From: Tetracentron sinense
Taxonomy: Eukaryota; Streptophyta; Magnoliopsida; Trochodendrales; Trochodendraceae
NCBI GenBank assembly: GCA_015143295.1
Contig: CM026559.1
Coordinates: 20,102,826-20,166,825, forward strand
Reading direction: 5' to 3'
DNA: 64,000 nucleotides
Shown: positions 35,265 to 45,689 of the stretch, piece after piece
How positions within the stretch are numbered: position 1 is the stretch's first letter
How the letters are laid out: each line of letters starts with the position of its first letter
Translations under genes and position numbers: made by a program
The notes under the pieces: generated by a model
The model's input: the letters and a program-made list of their open reading frames with translations, nothing else
Database searches by the model: none
Told to the model about the DNA's origin: nothing

Positions 35265-36985
35265 AGCCGTTCTCATTCCTATTGTAAAATTCTAAATAGA
35301 AGAGTTTTTGGGGGTTTTGGGTTTAGACTAAACCTAAGGGAGATTTTGGAAAGAGAAGGGAGAAGAGTAGAGTTCGGAAGAGGGGTTTTGGTTGGAGATC
35401 AAATGGAGCTCAAAGCTTGGCTCCCAAGGCTTGGATCTTCTTCTTCAAGCAATGATCTTCATTCTCAATGGTGGATCTTCTCCATCAAGCTTGGGTTTCT
35501 CACTCAAGGGTTCCATCAAGCTAGGATTGAAATCTTCAAAGAGGTTAGTACACCCTTCTAGTTAGTTTAGTAATAACCTAAATCTCAAAACCTAGTTTTA
35601 ATAGTACGTATGTTGGATTGGGCATGAGTATTTCCTAATTTCTTGAATCAACCATGATACCTAAAATTTATGGATTTATGAACATGAAATGGATGTATTG
35701 GGTTAAGGAACTATGAATGTTGGAATGTATGTATGGAAATTAGGCCTATGACTATGAATGAATGCTTTAAGGTTTTTCCCCAAATTGGTAAATTGCTAAC
35801 ATGCTCTATATGTTCTAATTAAAATCTCACATGTCTATAGAAAGGTTTGAAATGCTATATGATGTTCTTTTAAGTGTTTTCCTGCCAATATGATGTTCAC
35901 AATTCACTATGTACAAGCATACATGCATGAACCGAATTTTCTAGTATAAGTATATGAAAAACAACCAAGAACAAGACAAGTGATTTACGAAACGAATGAT
36001 AAATCCGAACTTTTGGTCGGTCAAGGATAGGGTATATCCAAGGATATGCCACATCCAGCTTCAAGATAACAAGACAAGTAAGCATGATAATGCCGGATAT
36101 TGAGCCGGTCAAGGATGTTAGTGTGCCTCTTCTATTCAATGAGGGGTGTTTATACAGCCGGCTTTCAAGTTGTTTCATGTTCAATTTCGATGAAGGGTAT
36201 TCACATACCCGGCTTCAAGTAGTCTAAGGGCACTAATATCTAGCTTCAAAGAAACAAGACAAGTCCAGCATGACAAGGCAAGTAAGACAAGACCACATGA
36301 TTCAAACACAACAAGATAAGACAAGCATGATTCTCACGAGACAAGAACCAAACAAGAATGAGATTGTAAGCACAATAAGCAAGTTTTGAAAACACAAAAA
36401 AATATTTTCAAGAACAAGTTATGAATTATGTGCACGGATTTATACGGAGATTTCGTAGTTAGTCTCATGCATTTCATGGTCATTATGTTGTTTACTTTGA
36501 TAATATGAATTGATTTATGTTATTATTATTGTTAGCTAGTAGCTTGTGCTCATTGAGTATTCAATACTCAGCCGTACATATTAATGTCGGCAGGTGCACA
36601 GTTCGACATATGTGCTCCGGGTCCTTGGATCGAGGAGGACTATAGTGAGGAGGAGCCTCATATAGAGACTATATTAGGTCCTCAGGTGGAGACCAAAGAC
36701 TTAGACAGTTGGCCCTATCAGGGTGACTATTGAGAGAGAGAGAGAGAGTTTTGTATTTTGATATTTTGATAGGTGGGCATGTTCACCTTTACTATGTTAT
36801 AAGATGTATCGAACTTGGAATATTATTAATGTATAGAAAAGAAAATTTTGTCCATGCTTCTGCACTCTATCTTAAGTTTCCATTATATATATGCCTCGTA
36901 GATTTTGCAGGATGGTTTGTCAGGTTATGTTAGTCACCATTTAAAGTCTCACCTAACTCCTAGGAGGATTTTGGGGCGCGATAGC
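35265..36985 (+). repeat. Long LTR remnant, probably Ty3/gypsy (partial)
   Basis: Carries the same later landmarks as the LTR-like segment at 33180: the GAGGTTAGTACACCC block at 35541, GGATATGCCACATCC near 36040, GCTAGTAGCTTGTGC near 36535, TGTCGGCAGGTGCACAG near 36585 and CCTAACTCCTAGG near 36953. Upstream LTR sequence with the palindromes is missing, so the copy is 5'-truncated. No gag or pol. Tekay/Del-like origin is an inference from the LTR layout. Confidence 0.4.
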
Positions 36986-37480
36986 ATATCTATTAGATCA
37001 CATAACCATCTGACTCAGCCACAGTACGGATGGCATATCTATCAAAGAAATCACAACCTTCTGACTCAGCCTTGATACGGCATATCTCTCAGATAACATA
37101 ACTCAACCATCTGACCCAGTCACAGTACAAACGACATATCTACCAGAGGTATCACAACCCTCTGACTCAGCCTCAGTACGGTATATCTATAAGATAACAT
37201 AACACAACCATCTGACTCAGCCACGGTACGGATGACATATCTATCAGAGGTATCACAACCCTCTGACTCAACCTCGGTACCGCATATCTATCAGATAACA
37301 TAACCCAGTCATCTGACTCAACCACAGTACAGACGGCATATCTATTAGAGGTATCACAACCCTCTGACTCAGCCTCGGTATAGCTTCTATCAGATAACAT
37401 AACCCCCTGACTCAACCACGGTGGGGACCTCATCCTCACAGCATATCTATCAGGTGACACAACTATCGTCTCCCCTGACC
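36984..37480 (-). repeat. Tandem repeat, about 100-bp unit, five copies
   Basis: Units start near 37001, 37098, 37199, 37299 and 37398. Each is built from two related halves sharing CATATCTATCAGA and CTCTGACTCAGCC words. It lies in the 3' part of the reverse LTR, as the array at 61395-61775 lies in another LTR. Confidence 0.75.
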
Positions 37481-39305
37481 TAGTCAAAGAGAATCTATGG
37501 ATAACCTTCCACCCACTCTCGACTATCAGTCACAGAGGTACCCCGACTCTTAATAGATACTGTCTCTCCAGACCTAGTCAAAGAGGACCTCAGATAGCAT
37601 TTAACCCAGGTTACCCCAAATAGTATTTAACCCATGTTAGGTTTTCTAACCATAGGAAATTCCCAATTAACTCAAGTCTCGCTTAATTAATTGAATACGT
37701 TGGGTCTCGCGCCCGTGGATCACTTTCGAAAGTATACTGCTTTACCAGGCTGATGGATCCGTCCATCGCCTACAACATCCAAACATCACATTATATAGGG
37801 TCGTTCCTATAGGGAACATATCCAGGCCGATGAGTCCATCCATTGCCCTACAAACATTCAAATTATCATTTTTTCACCCAAGGTGACACCATAACACACA
37901 AGGAATTCAAAACCGGGCTTCTTGGAGGATCCGAGCATCATCAGGGAAAACAAAACCCCAATTTCTCTGCACTGGCAATCGATTGCCCGACCCATTCGAG
38001 CTGAAATTTCAGGCTTTACCAGCCCGAAACCGAGGCTACATCCCTCTTCTCGATTTTCCATCCCTTTCCCTTCATTTCATACATCATCCACATGGTCTCT
38101 GACCCTTTTCATCCATGCATCACACATTAACACAATTCCAAAATAATAATCGCATAAGGATCCCAAAAAATTTGACCACTTTCTATATTTTGTTATTTTA
38201 ACATAAGTTAGGATCAAAATCTGGAAAAATGTTTAACATGAACATTGAAGAGGGTTTCCAGATCTTTCCAACGTCTTAAGAATCAGTCGATTCCGAGTTC
38301 TGACCGCAAAATTACAGTCATTTAAAGTTAACTATTCATAACAGGGAAAATAGAAAAGAGGGAAAGGGTTTTTACCTCTATACACGAATATCGAGACGTC
38401 TAGGGATGAAATGAGTGCCGCCAATGCGTCGGGAGCACCGAATAATGCCAAGGGGGACCTTCTTCCGCTTTCTCTCTCTTCTTTCTCTCTCCTCTTTCTC
38501 TCTCTCTCTACTTTCTCTCTCTAGATCTCACTCGAGTAGAGCTTCACCTCTGATCTGTGCGTGAGAAAATGAGGGGGCCTTGCCCTCTTTATATAGGCAA
38601 GAGGATGGGCACATGACCTTAGTGATGTGACCTCTTTGATCGAGTCAACGGGTTGATCGTTTGACAATTTCTCCGTATTTTCTCGCATATACGGCCCCTG
38701 AAACCCTACAAGACGACATGCAACAATTACTAAATTTCAGGTGACCAAACTAAGGGTAGTCTGACACCTACTGTAAAAATTTCGAAGAAAAATACTGAGT
38801 TTTGACAGTAAAAAACAAGTCTGGAATAAAACTACAAAACCTGCTAATTTCCTGGTTTTAGACACAAAACACGTTGTCGTTTCTTCATTTGAGATGATTA
38901 ACTACCGAAATGACAGACGATCGGTCCTCACGATCGACTGGCACAATATGGTACCAGTTGCATGGATTTCTATTAGAATCCTTACAAAATATCGAGTCTC
39001 AATAGAACTTCAGAAATCTGTAAATTTCCTATTTAATTTCTTGATTTTCTTATGTACAAGGTCCTCGCGAAACGATACGCGACAGAATCGGCACGACTGG
39101 TGATCATCCCGATAACCGCCCAATACACTGTGTGCAATTTTCAACAATTTTTAATTAGCTAACGGTATAACTCGGTCCCACAAGAAAACCTGATTTTGCA
39201 ATTTTATCAACCGTTGAACCATCACACATCAATTCTAACCAAATTAAATCTAATTAAGGACTAATAAACCCCAATTTTATTATATTAAAATTTTGGGTCG
39301 TTACA
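36986..39305 (-). repeat. Long LTR remnant in reverse orientation, probably Ty3/gypsy
   Basis: The minus strand starts TGTAACGACCCAAAATTTT at 39305, a common start for long plant gypsy LTRs. A CTATATAAAGAGG box lies at about 38589-38600, a CT-rich leader follows, and the far end is a tandem array (36984-37480). CGATCG-core palindromes lie upstream of the TATA box at 38915-38940. The 3' end is not sharply defined and no target-site duplication is seen. Confidence 0.45.
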
Positions 39306-40407
39306 ACGTATCTAATTGGCAATGGTCAGTCCACTAAATTTTGGTTGAATCTTTGGCATCCCTGGGGAATTCTCATCCGGCTGGACCCTCCTTGTTGTAC
39401 TAGTTTAGAGCCACCGAAGGATGCTATTGTCGTTACTGTTCGCGGCCCGGAAGGGTGGTGCGCTCATCGCTAAAGGTGCGCTCGTAGGCCTATTAAAAAA
39501 GCCCGAGTCAAAGGGTACCCGACCATTCCAAACCCGACAAAGCCCGGCCCTTCTCCGGCCCTTGGGCTGGTTAGGGCCCAAAACCAAGAACCCCTTCTTC
39601 CATAGGGCCAGGCTGACCCCTGCCTGGCCCAGCCCAGCCCAGCCCACCCTCCCCTCTTTAGGAATACTTAATTTAAATTCTAAAATTACTAATATAATCC
39701 CTATTAATGATATTAACATGGGGGCATATTCATAAATTCACAACCCAATCCTCTTTATATACCATTTTTCTTGAAATTCATCACAAATGTTTTCACGAGT
39801 TTAATATATTGTATGATTGTATCACTCAATATATTATCTGATTTTCTCACCTATTTGATGGTTTTCTTGAACAAAATCTCGCACTATTCCAGTCCTTTGG
39901 TCTTGCCTGGCCCTAGCCCCTGAGGGTAGGGCTAGGGCTCAATCAATCCTGGCCCTGGCCCTGGCCTGGCCCTACCTTGCCCTTTGACAGCCCTATGCAC
40001 TCCTCGCCCAGCTCCTGGGACGACTTTAAATTAGTGCAAACCCTTGGTAATAATAGGGGTGATCGTATTGTTTGGAAGCCGACTTCGAACGGGTTTTTTT
40101 CACTCGAATCAGCTTATGATTTAGTTCGTGTCCAGCTTTCTCAAGTTCAGTGGGCTATCCTGGTCTGGTTTCCTGGCACGTGCCTAAGCACTCTATAGTA
40201 GCTTGGATGGCTTGCAAGCATGCTCTGCCAACCAAAGCAAAGCTTACAGAGGTCGGTACGGCTTTATTATTCACGTGATCACTTGGGTACAGCTGTGTTT
40301 GCTATGGCAGGTGGTGTTGAGAGTCCTTCTGTCATTCACACGGAGACTTTTAAAACAGTTTTTTAATTTTTTTTTTAAAATTAATATTTTTATTGAAAAA
40401 AAAAAAA
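39306..40407 (+). pseudogene. LINE 3' fragment with poly(A), interrupted by a MITE
   Basis: Translation gives YLIGNGQSTKFWLNLWHP before the MITE, then GDRIVWKPTSNGFFSLESAYDLVR and SIVAWMACKHALPTKAKL after it. These are consecutive blocks of the C-terminal region of plant L1 ORF2. The left end is cut by the reverse LTR at 39305; the right end is a 12-A run at 40396-40407. Heavily decayed. Confidence 0.7.
39485..39995. mobile_element. hAT-like MITE with GCCC-rich interior, inserted in the LINE fragment
   Basis: The right end reads, on the reverse strand, TAGGGCTGTCAAAGGGC; the left end is TAGGCCTATT followed by GTCAAAGGGTA. Flanks TGCGCTCG (39477-39484) and TGCACTCC (39996-40003) fit a decayed 8-bp hAT duplication. 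The interior is rich in GGCCC words like 6771-6960. Confidence 0.55.
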
Positions 40408-40475
40408 CCAAGGATGCGTGGATCTTGCCCACAGTGAAGGGTTGTCAAAGGAGACATGTGGCAACCTTTAGGGGT

Positions 40476-40504
40476 GATAACCGGATTTGGCAAATCCGGT
40501 TATC
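40476..40504. repeat. Perfect 14-bp palindrome with a 1-base centre
   Basis: GATAACCGGATTTG and its exact complement are separated by one G. It lies 68 bp after the LINE poly(A). Function unknown; it may be the fused ends of a very short foldback element. Confidence 0.7.
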
Positions 40505-40739
40505 GCCGTAGAGGATTTGACTCCAATCATAAATAAAACAATCGTAAGCTCTCCTAACCTATGTCTCCACCACTTGCTATAAAACTGTGAAAATGCAAAT
40601 TACTATAATAAGTAATTTGGGAACATAATGTAAAATTAATTGTAAGGTTATCAACTACATATTTAGTATAAGTAATGGGTCCACAAAAATGATTTAAACT
40701 CCTAAACACTTTTCTCTATTCCTTTTAGGAAGGGGTATC
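40505..40739. other. No recognisable gene
   Basis: AT-rich DNA between the short palindrome and the chromovirus scrap; nothing identified. Confidence 0.5.
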
Positions 40740-41100
40740 AAAAACGATTAGTGAGAACTCAGCACCTGAGTTAAAAGCAGAGTATTGCTTGTACAAATCC
40801 AGCTTCGGCTGCCAAATATCAGTTGCAGTGACCCAAATACTGTCAGATATAGGACCACTCCACTTCACCAAGAACTTCTGGTATCCTCCTCAAGTAGAAA
40901 CAATTTGCTCTCTAATATTTGTTGAATCTTCTCAATTGGCTTCTTAGGAAACTTATGACAGGTTCATTGTGGGAACTTTCAATGCATAAAGGTTTCATCG
41001 CAAAATCTTCTTATAGTGCTCAATACTTTCTGTAAACGTAATGGCTTTCTGAACTCCTCATGAACTTCCAGACGTATCTTAGATAATACACGACATCACT
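40740..41100 (-). pseudogene. Chromovirus (Ty3/gypsy) fragment with chromodomain-like sequence
   Basis: The minus strand contains GGYQKFLVKWSGPISDSIWV, which matches the chromodomain found after the integrase of chromoviruses, including the conserved aromatic and KW residues. It is an isolated, old, broken fragment with no LTR beside it. Confidence 0.55.
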
Positions 41101-41228
41101 TGTTCAACTAGTAATGGGTAAGAAATTAAACAACTTGTATATCTTGGCATAGTTTCATTAGCAATCTCGAAAATTGAGCTTCTGTAAGTCCAATCGGCAG
41201 AAATGCAAAAGACAAATTCTGCTTGAAG

Positions 41229-41374
41229 TGAGTTCGGATGGCAACAGCTCTAGCTTGTGTCCGCAAAAACGTGGGCCTACATTCAATGGGGTAGGCCCCA
41301 AACAACAGAGATGGACCCCCATGTTTTTGTAGGCACAACCGGCAACAGCTAGAGCTGTTGCCCATCCGAACTCA
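41229..41374. mobile_element. Short foldback MITE
   Basis: Inverted arms TGAGTTCGGATGGCAACAGC and the matching complement at the right, with further pairing inward (GGCCTAC, CAAAAAC). CTTGAAG (41222-41228) and CTTGGAG (41375-41381) flank it as a probable target-site duplication. It is 146 bp and non-coding; a frame crossing it is accidental. Confidence 0.65.
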
Positions 41375-41381
41375 CTTGGAG

Positions 41382-41734
41382 TAAGCCAGTAACACTAACT
41401 CCCAATTAGAAATTCTTCTTCCATTCAAACATAGCAAGAAATTTCAAACTTTTGTTAATTGCACTAGAGAATGTCAACTTAGTTCTCAATTTAATCTACA
41501 AAAATTTCATAAAGTAACTAAAAAGCATGAGGTAGAGTGGTCGGAACAATACTTTGGAAGACCATATAGGCGGAAAACCTCTTTGAAGTTTAAAAAAGAA
41601 TTGTACATGGGATGCATAATATGTCCTCTGACATGGAATAAAATGATCCATTTTCGAACATGGTTCTAAAAGTCGACAGTTGATTTCGGCCAGAATGTCT
41701 CAGCTTCCTTACGTCCTATTATAAAATTAGCATA
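41382..41734. other. No recognisable gene
   Basis: AT-rich spacer with no coding signature between a MITE and a Helitron. Confidence 0.5.
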
Positions 41735-42122
41735 TCTTTACTATTATTATAATGGGAGAGGCAACGCAGATGATTTTTTTGAAATTCCCATACTACCCTT
41801 ATATGAAATCAAAACTTTGATTTAATGTTTGCTTTAATTCCCAAACTACCCCTTGCCTTTGATTTAATTTCGAAACTACCGTTGCTCATCTATCTATTTT
41901 GAATCACATCAGGGAGAGTTAAATCACACCCGCGGGTTAACACGTGACCCTTTCAACTCCTATTAACTATGGTTAACTCCTTCCCTTCGCTCTTACATGG
42001 ATCGCACGTGCCACTAGCGAGTTCAATCGCACCCGCAGGTTAACACGTCCCTTTTAACTCCTATTAATTGTGGTTAACTCTTTCCCCTCGTTCTCACGTG
42101 CATCGCACGTGCCACCCGCTAG
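41735..42122 (+). mobile_element. Small non-autonomous Helitron
   Basis: Starts TCTTTACTATTATTATAATGGG after an A and ends CTAG before a T, the Helitron insertion pattern (A^T). Just before the end CACGTGC-ATC-GCACGTG forms a perfect 7-bp hairpin, followed by CCACC and the CTAG end. The last ~100 bp are duplicated: an earlier terminus-like GCACGTGCCACTAG lies at 42004-42017. No Rep/helicase. Confidence 0.7.
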
Positions 42123-43742
42123 TATTTATAAAACTACATGGTTTCTAAGTATTTCAGTAACTACGATTAACTTCATGTCATTTCAGTAAACTTTGATCGA
42201 AATGTCATTTCCCCCTATACAAAAAAATACTAAATGTTGGTCCAAATATTTTCAAGTTCCAACCAAAGTTTATATTCAAGGAACATTTATTTTAACAAAA
42301 TGTTTCATAAAGTGCAAAGTTTAGTGGTAATTTGGATATGATATGAGCTTTTAACCAGTTATAGTATTTTAAAAAAATCATATATCTATACTACCACTTA
42401 TATAATAATAAATTGATAATCATGTATTATCATTTTTAATTAAAAATAAAACAAATCAAAGAGCAATAGATTAATCAATGCATGTGTTTTTTAATGTATA
42501 AAGATTAAATTAAAATTTTAAAGTGACATTCCATTTAATATATTTTTTTAAAATTCCATATGAATATAATTATTGTGTATATGATGTCACTTACCTGTAG
42601 AGTAAATATTAGAAAGTACTTTAATGACTTTTAATTCGAAAACTTATATTTTAACTAAGAAATTAAAATTAGAAAACTAAAAAGTGGAGAAAAATAAGCC
42701 CAAATCGTGGAGTGTAAGCGGAAACAAGAGCGCCCAATTTAGAAATAACCTACGGTCCGGAGTGCCTCTAAAGTGTCAATCTTTATATATAACGATGATG
42801 TATTGTCCTTCTATATATTAATTCATAGAAACATAATTATATAATAACAATTTTCATTTAGCTATACTAATGAACTTTTTATTTTGCACAAGAAGCCTCC
42901 CTTTTCCTTTTTAGTTGAGTAATGATTCTTTATTAAATATACATAACTTCATGTTTTCTATTCAACCTATTTGACCCATACTTATCAAAGTTGGACTAAA
43001 ATTATGATTTACATATTCTCGCAAATAAAAGTCTTTTCTTTTTTCTATCTCATCAAATCTACATATTAATGGTCTCAAATATTACTAGATAGGATTATTT
43101 ATATATATATATATATATAAAACAAAGTTAAGTGGATAAATCTCCACTTTGCAGCTTGAAAAAGAGTTGTTATTAATCTGATCACCGTCGGAGCCAAAGT
43201 TTCTTAGAGAAAACCAAGGCAAAGCTCCTAGAAGCAACTAAAAGATTTAAAGAAAGAACTTGATTCAAGAAAAATCTAATAAGAATTCTATTGTTGTTGA
43301 TACATCTCATTTTACGTGCCTCTTTCTCTTCCCAAATAAAAAGGTAAAATTAAATGAGAAAATGATAGAATTAGATCTCATTAAAGGGAGATCTACACCT
43401 TTTGGGCTCATTCGAGAGAGTCCAACACCTCCCAAATCTCTCTTTCGAAAGAAACTCATATTCATTCATTTGTTGATTTTTCAAAATACAGGATTACAAC
43501 TTTTAAATAGACACAAAAGTAAGTTATAAAACTACCCACTACAATAAACCACTCCTAACAACTACCAATTTACACACCCACTAAACCCACTAAATAAGCA
43601 CATAACTTCTCATGACCTCATTTATCAATAAATTATAGGATCCATATATATATATATATAACGAAGTGCAGAAAATGCAAGTACAAGAAAGAAAGTAGTA
43701 GAAGGGGTCATAGGAACATGAACCCAACTACGAAAAAGAGAA
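42123..43742. other. No recognisable gene
   Basis: Strongly AT-rich, with TA microsatellites near 43094-43118 and 43646-43660. A 90-codon frame at 43260-43529 has no recognisable domain and is probably chance. Confidence 0.55.
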
Positions 43743-43747
43743 CAAAG

Positions 43748-45249
43748 TGTGGGCCAGGTAATAACCCTAAAGGGGGGGTGAATAGGATCTATGGCAGCTT
43801 TTTAAAAAATTGAACTACAAATTCAAAAGTGCGGAATAAAATTAAATATGCAACAAGCTGAACTGTAGAATATTTAAAGGAAAGAGAGAAGAGATAAGGA
43901 GAATGCAAACTCAAGATTTGTTTACGAGGTTCAGTAATTCAGCCTACTCTCCGCCTCAGCTTCCAGCTAGAGGATTCACCACGATTCCTTAATCGCACTG
44001 GCTCCTTTACTGGTGGAGTCCAAACCTTTACAATCTCTCTTACAAGTCGAGATATTACCTTACAAGCTCTCCTTTAGGCCGAGCTGAAACCTCTCAAGAG
44101 ACAACCCTCTCTTGAAATAACTGAAGCAATAGCTTCAGTGCAAGAATCCTAGATTCTTGACTACTTTCAATAAATGAGTTTTTGGATTAAAAATCCGAAG
44201 AGAAAGCTCCTTAAATGAGCTAAATAAAAGTGAAATACAAACTCTAATTAAGTCTTTCAAAGTAGGTAGGAGTCAAGTAAGCTCAAGAGAGAATTTTTGG
44301 AGATTTTCTACGTATGAGAGTAAGTGAAAATCAATAGCAGTGAATAGGTGATAGATGGGAATTATTGCTGTGATCAAGAATTGTTATATGTTCATAAATG
44401 AACTCCTTTTATACCATTTGATCCAATAGTGCCGTTGGGGTAGCATTAAATGCTTTTAGGTCCATTGCAAACTAGTTGTTGCAAAGATTTTTCAGTTTCA
44501 GACATGATTTCGTCGACGAAGTGGAGTTCCCACTTGAGTTCGTCGCCGAATTCAAAAGATGGAATTTAATTTTAAAAATTCCTGTAATAACTTCATCGCC
44601 GAAGTTAACCCAACCAAAGCTTTCGTCGCCGAAATCAAGAAATAGAACTAAATTTGAAAATTTTTGTAATGACTTCGTCGCCGAATTCAATCTACCCAGA
44701 GAATTCGTCGACGAATTCAAAGTAAAAATTTTGAATTCAGTCTTGGATCATACTGAAGGGATGAGATTGATTTCCTAGGTCAATTAGCTATACTCTTATC
44801 AAAATTTTATGATTAATTAGAGCTTTGGAGTGATCTTCAAAAATGTCCTAGGCTCCTATGGTCAATCTATGATTCTTGAGCTTTTCAACTTACCATCCTT
44901 TTGAGGACATTTTACATAAGTCCTATACATTCTCAGAATAAAAAGTAAATACATTTAAAAATGATGAGAGATGATCTTGGCTTGACTTGGATCTTGTGAT
45001 TTTGCCTTTTGTCTTCAATGGACCTGACTTGGACTAAGGTCTTATCTTGGATCTTCATCTTGTATTCAGTGAGTTGAACTTCCTCTTTGGAAATTTCCAT
45101 CCTTTTTCATGATTGGAATGCTATCAACTTATGTAATCTGAAATGTTCACGCACTTAAATGGTTTTATTAGTACCAAATATTTCATTATATTATTATGTT
45201 ATTATCAAAATTAATAGGGGTACTTATGGTTGTAACCCTGAGGCTAACA
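43748..45249 (-). repeat. 3' LTR of the Sirevirus
   Basis: A 1502-bp LTR. On the minus strand it starts TGTTAGCCTC; the outer end is TGTGGGCC on the plus strand. Six copies of TTCRTCGMCGAA lie at 44508-44715, about 100-300 bp upstream of a TATAAAAGGAG box (about 44402-44414). Confidence 0.95.
44508..44715. promoter_or_regulatory. Array of six TTCGTCGMCGAA palindromes in the LTR U3
   Basis: Motifs at 44509, 44539, 44592, 44622, 44673 and 44704; two are perfect palindromes (TTCGTCGACGAA), the others differ by one or two bases. The array is repeated in the other LTR (about 53977-54185). Placement before the TATA box suggests transcription-factor sites, by inference. Confidence 0.6.
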
Positions 45250-45298
45250 ATCTCCTCATTTTTGATGATGACATAACAATATAATAAAATGGGGTTAA

Positions 45299-45670
45299 GC
45301 TCCCCCTCACGACATGTTTTTCATAAAATCTTTGAGGTAAGCTCCCCCTACGCATATGCATTTAATCACCGTTGTTATTTAGATGCATATTTATGATGAG
45401 GTAAAGGATATATCACCCTGGTTATGTACCAACAAAAGTTCCACAGAGATAAGTTTCAATTTTAATTTCTCTTCAAAACATATTGGATCAAGACAAGAAG
45501 AGAATTGCATAAGCAAAAGACATATTATGTGTGTACTGCCAAAGATGCAAGAAAAACATCATATTTCAAATGGTTCAAATGTCATTTCATTTAAATGGTT
45601 CAAATGTCATTTCATTTATCAATCATCAAACAAATTTAAATTTTCATTACATTTCATGTTTCTCCCCCTA
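45299..45670 (-). other. Repeated polypurine motifs of the Sirevirus
   Basis: The minus strand has AGGGGGAG-type motifs at about 45299-45307, 45341-45350 and 45661-45670, besides AATGAGGAGAT adjoining the LTR. Multiple polypurine motifs before the 3' LTR are a known Sirevirus feature. Confidence 0.6.
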
Positions 45671-45689
45671 TGTCAACATTAAAAAAAAA

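Noticed and set aside
37173-37487. 104-codon frame with repeated RYAV words
   Set aside because: A product of the ~100-bp tandem array in an LTR; the periodicity is at DNA level.
41126-41365. 79-codon minus-strand frame
   Set aside because: Spans the foldback MITE at 41229-41374 and has no recognisable domain.
43260-43529. 89-codon plus-strand frame in AT-rich DNA
   Set aside because: No domain, no promoter or splice context, and no related copy in the window.
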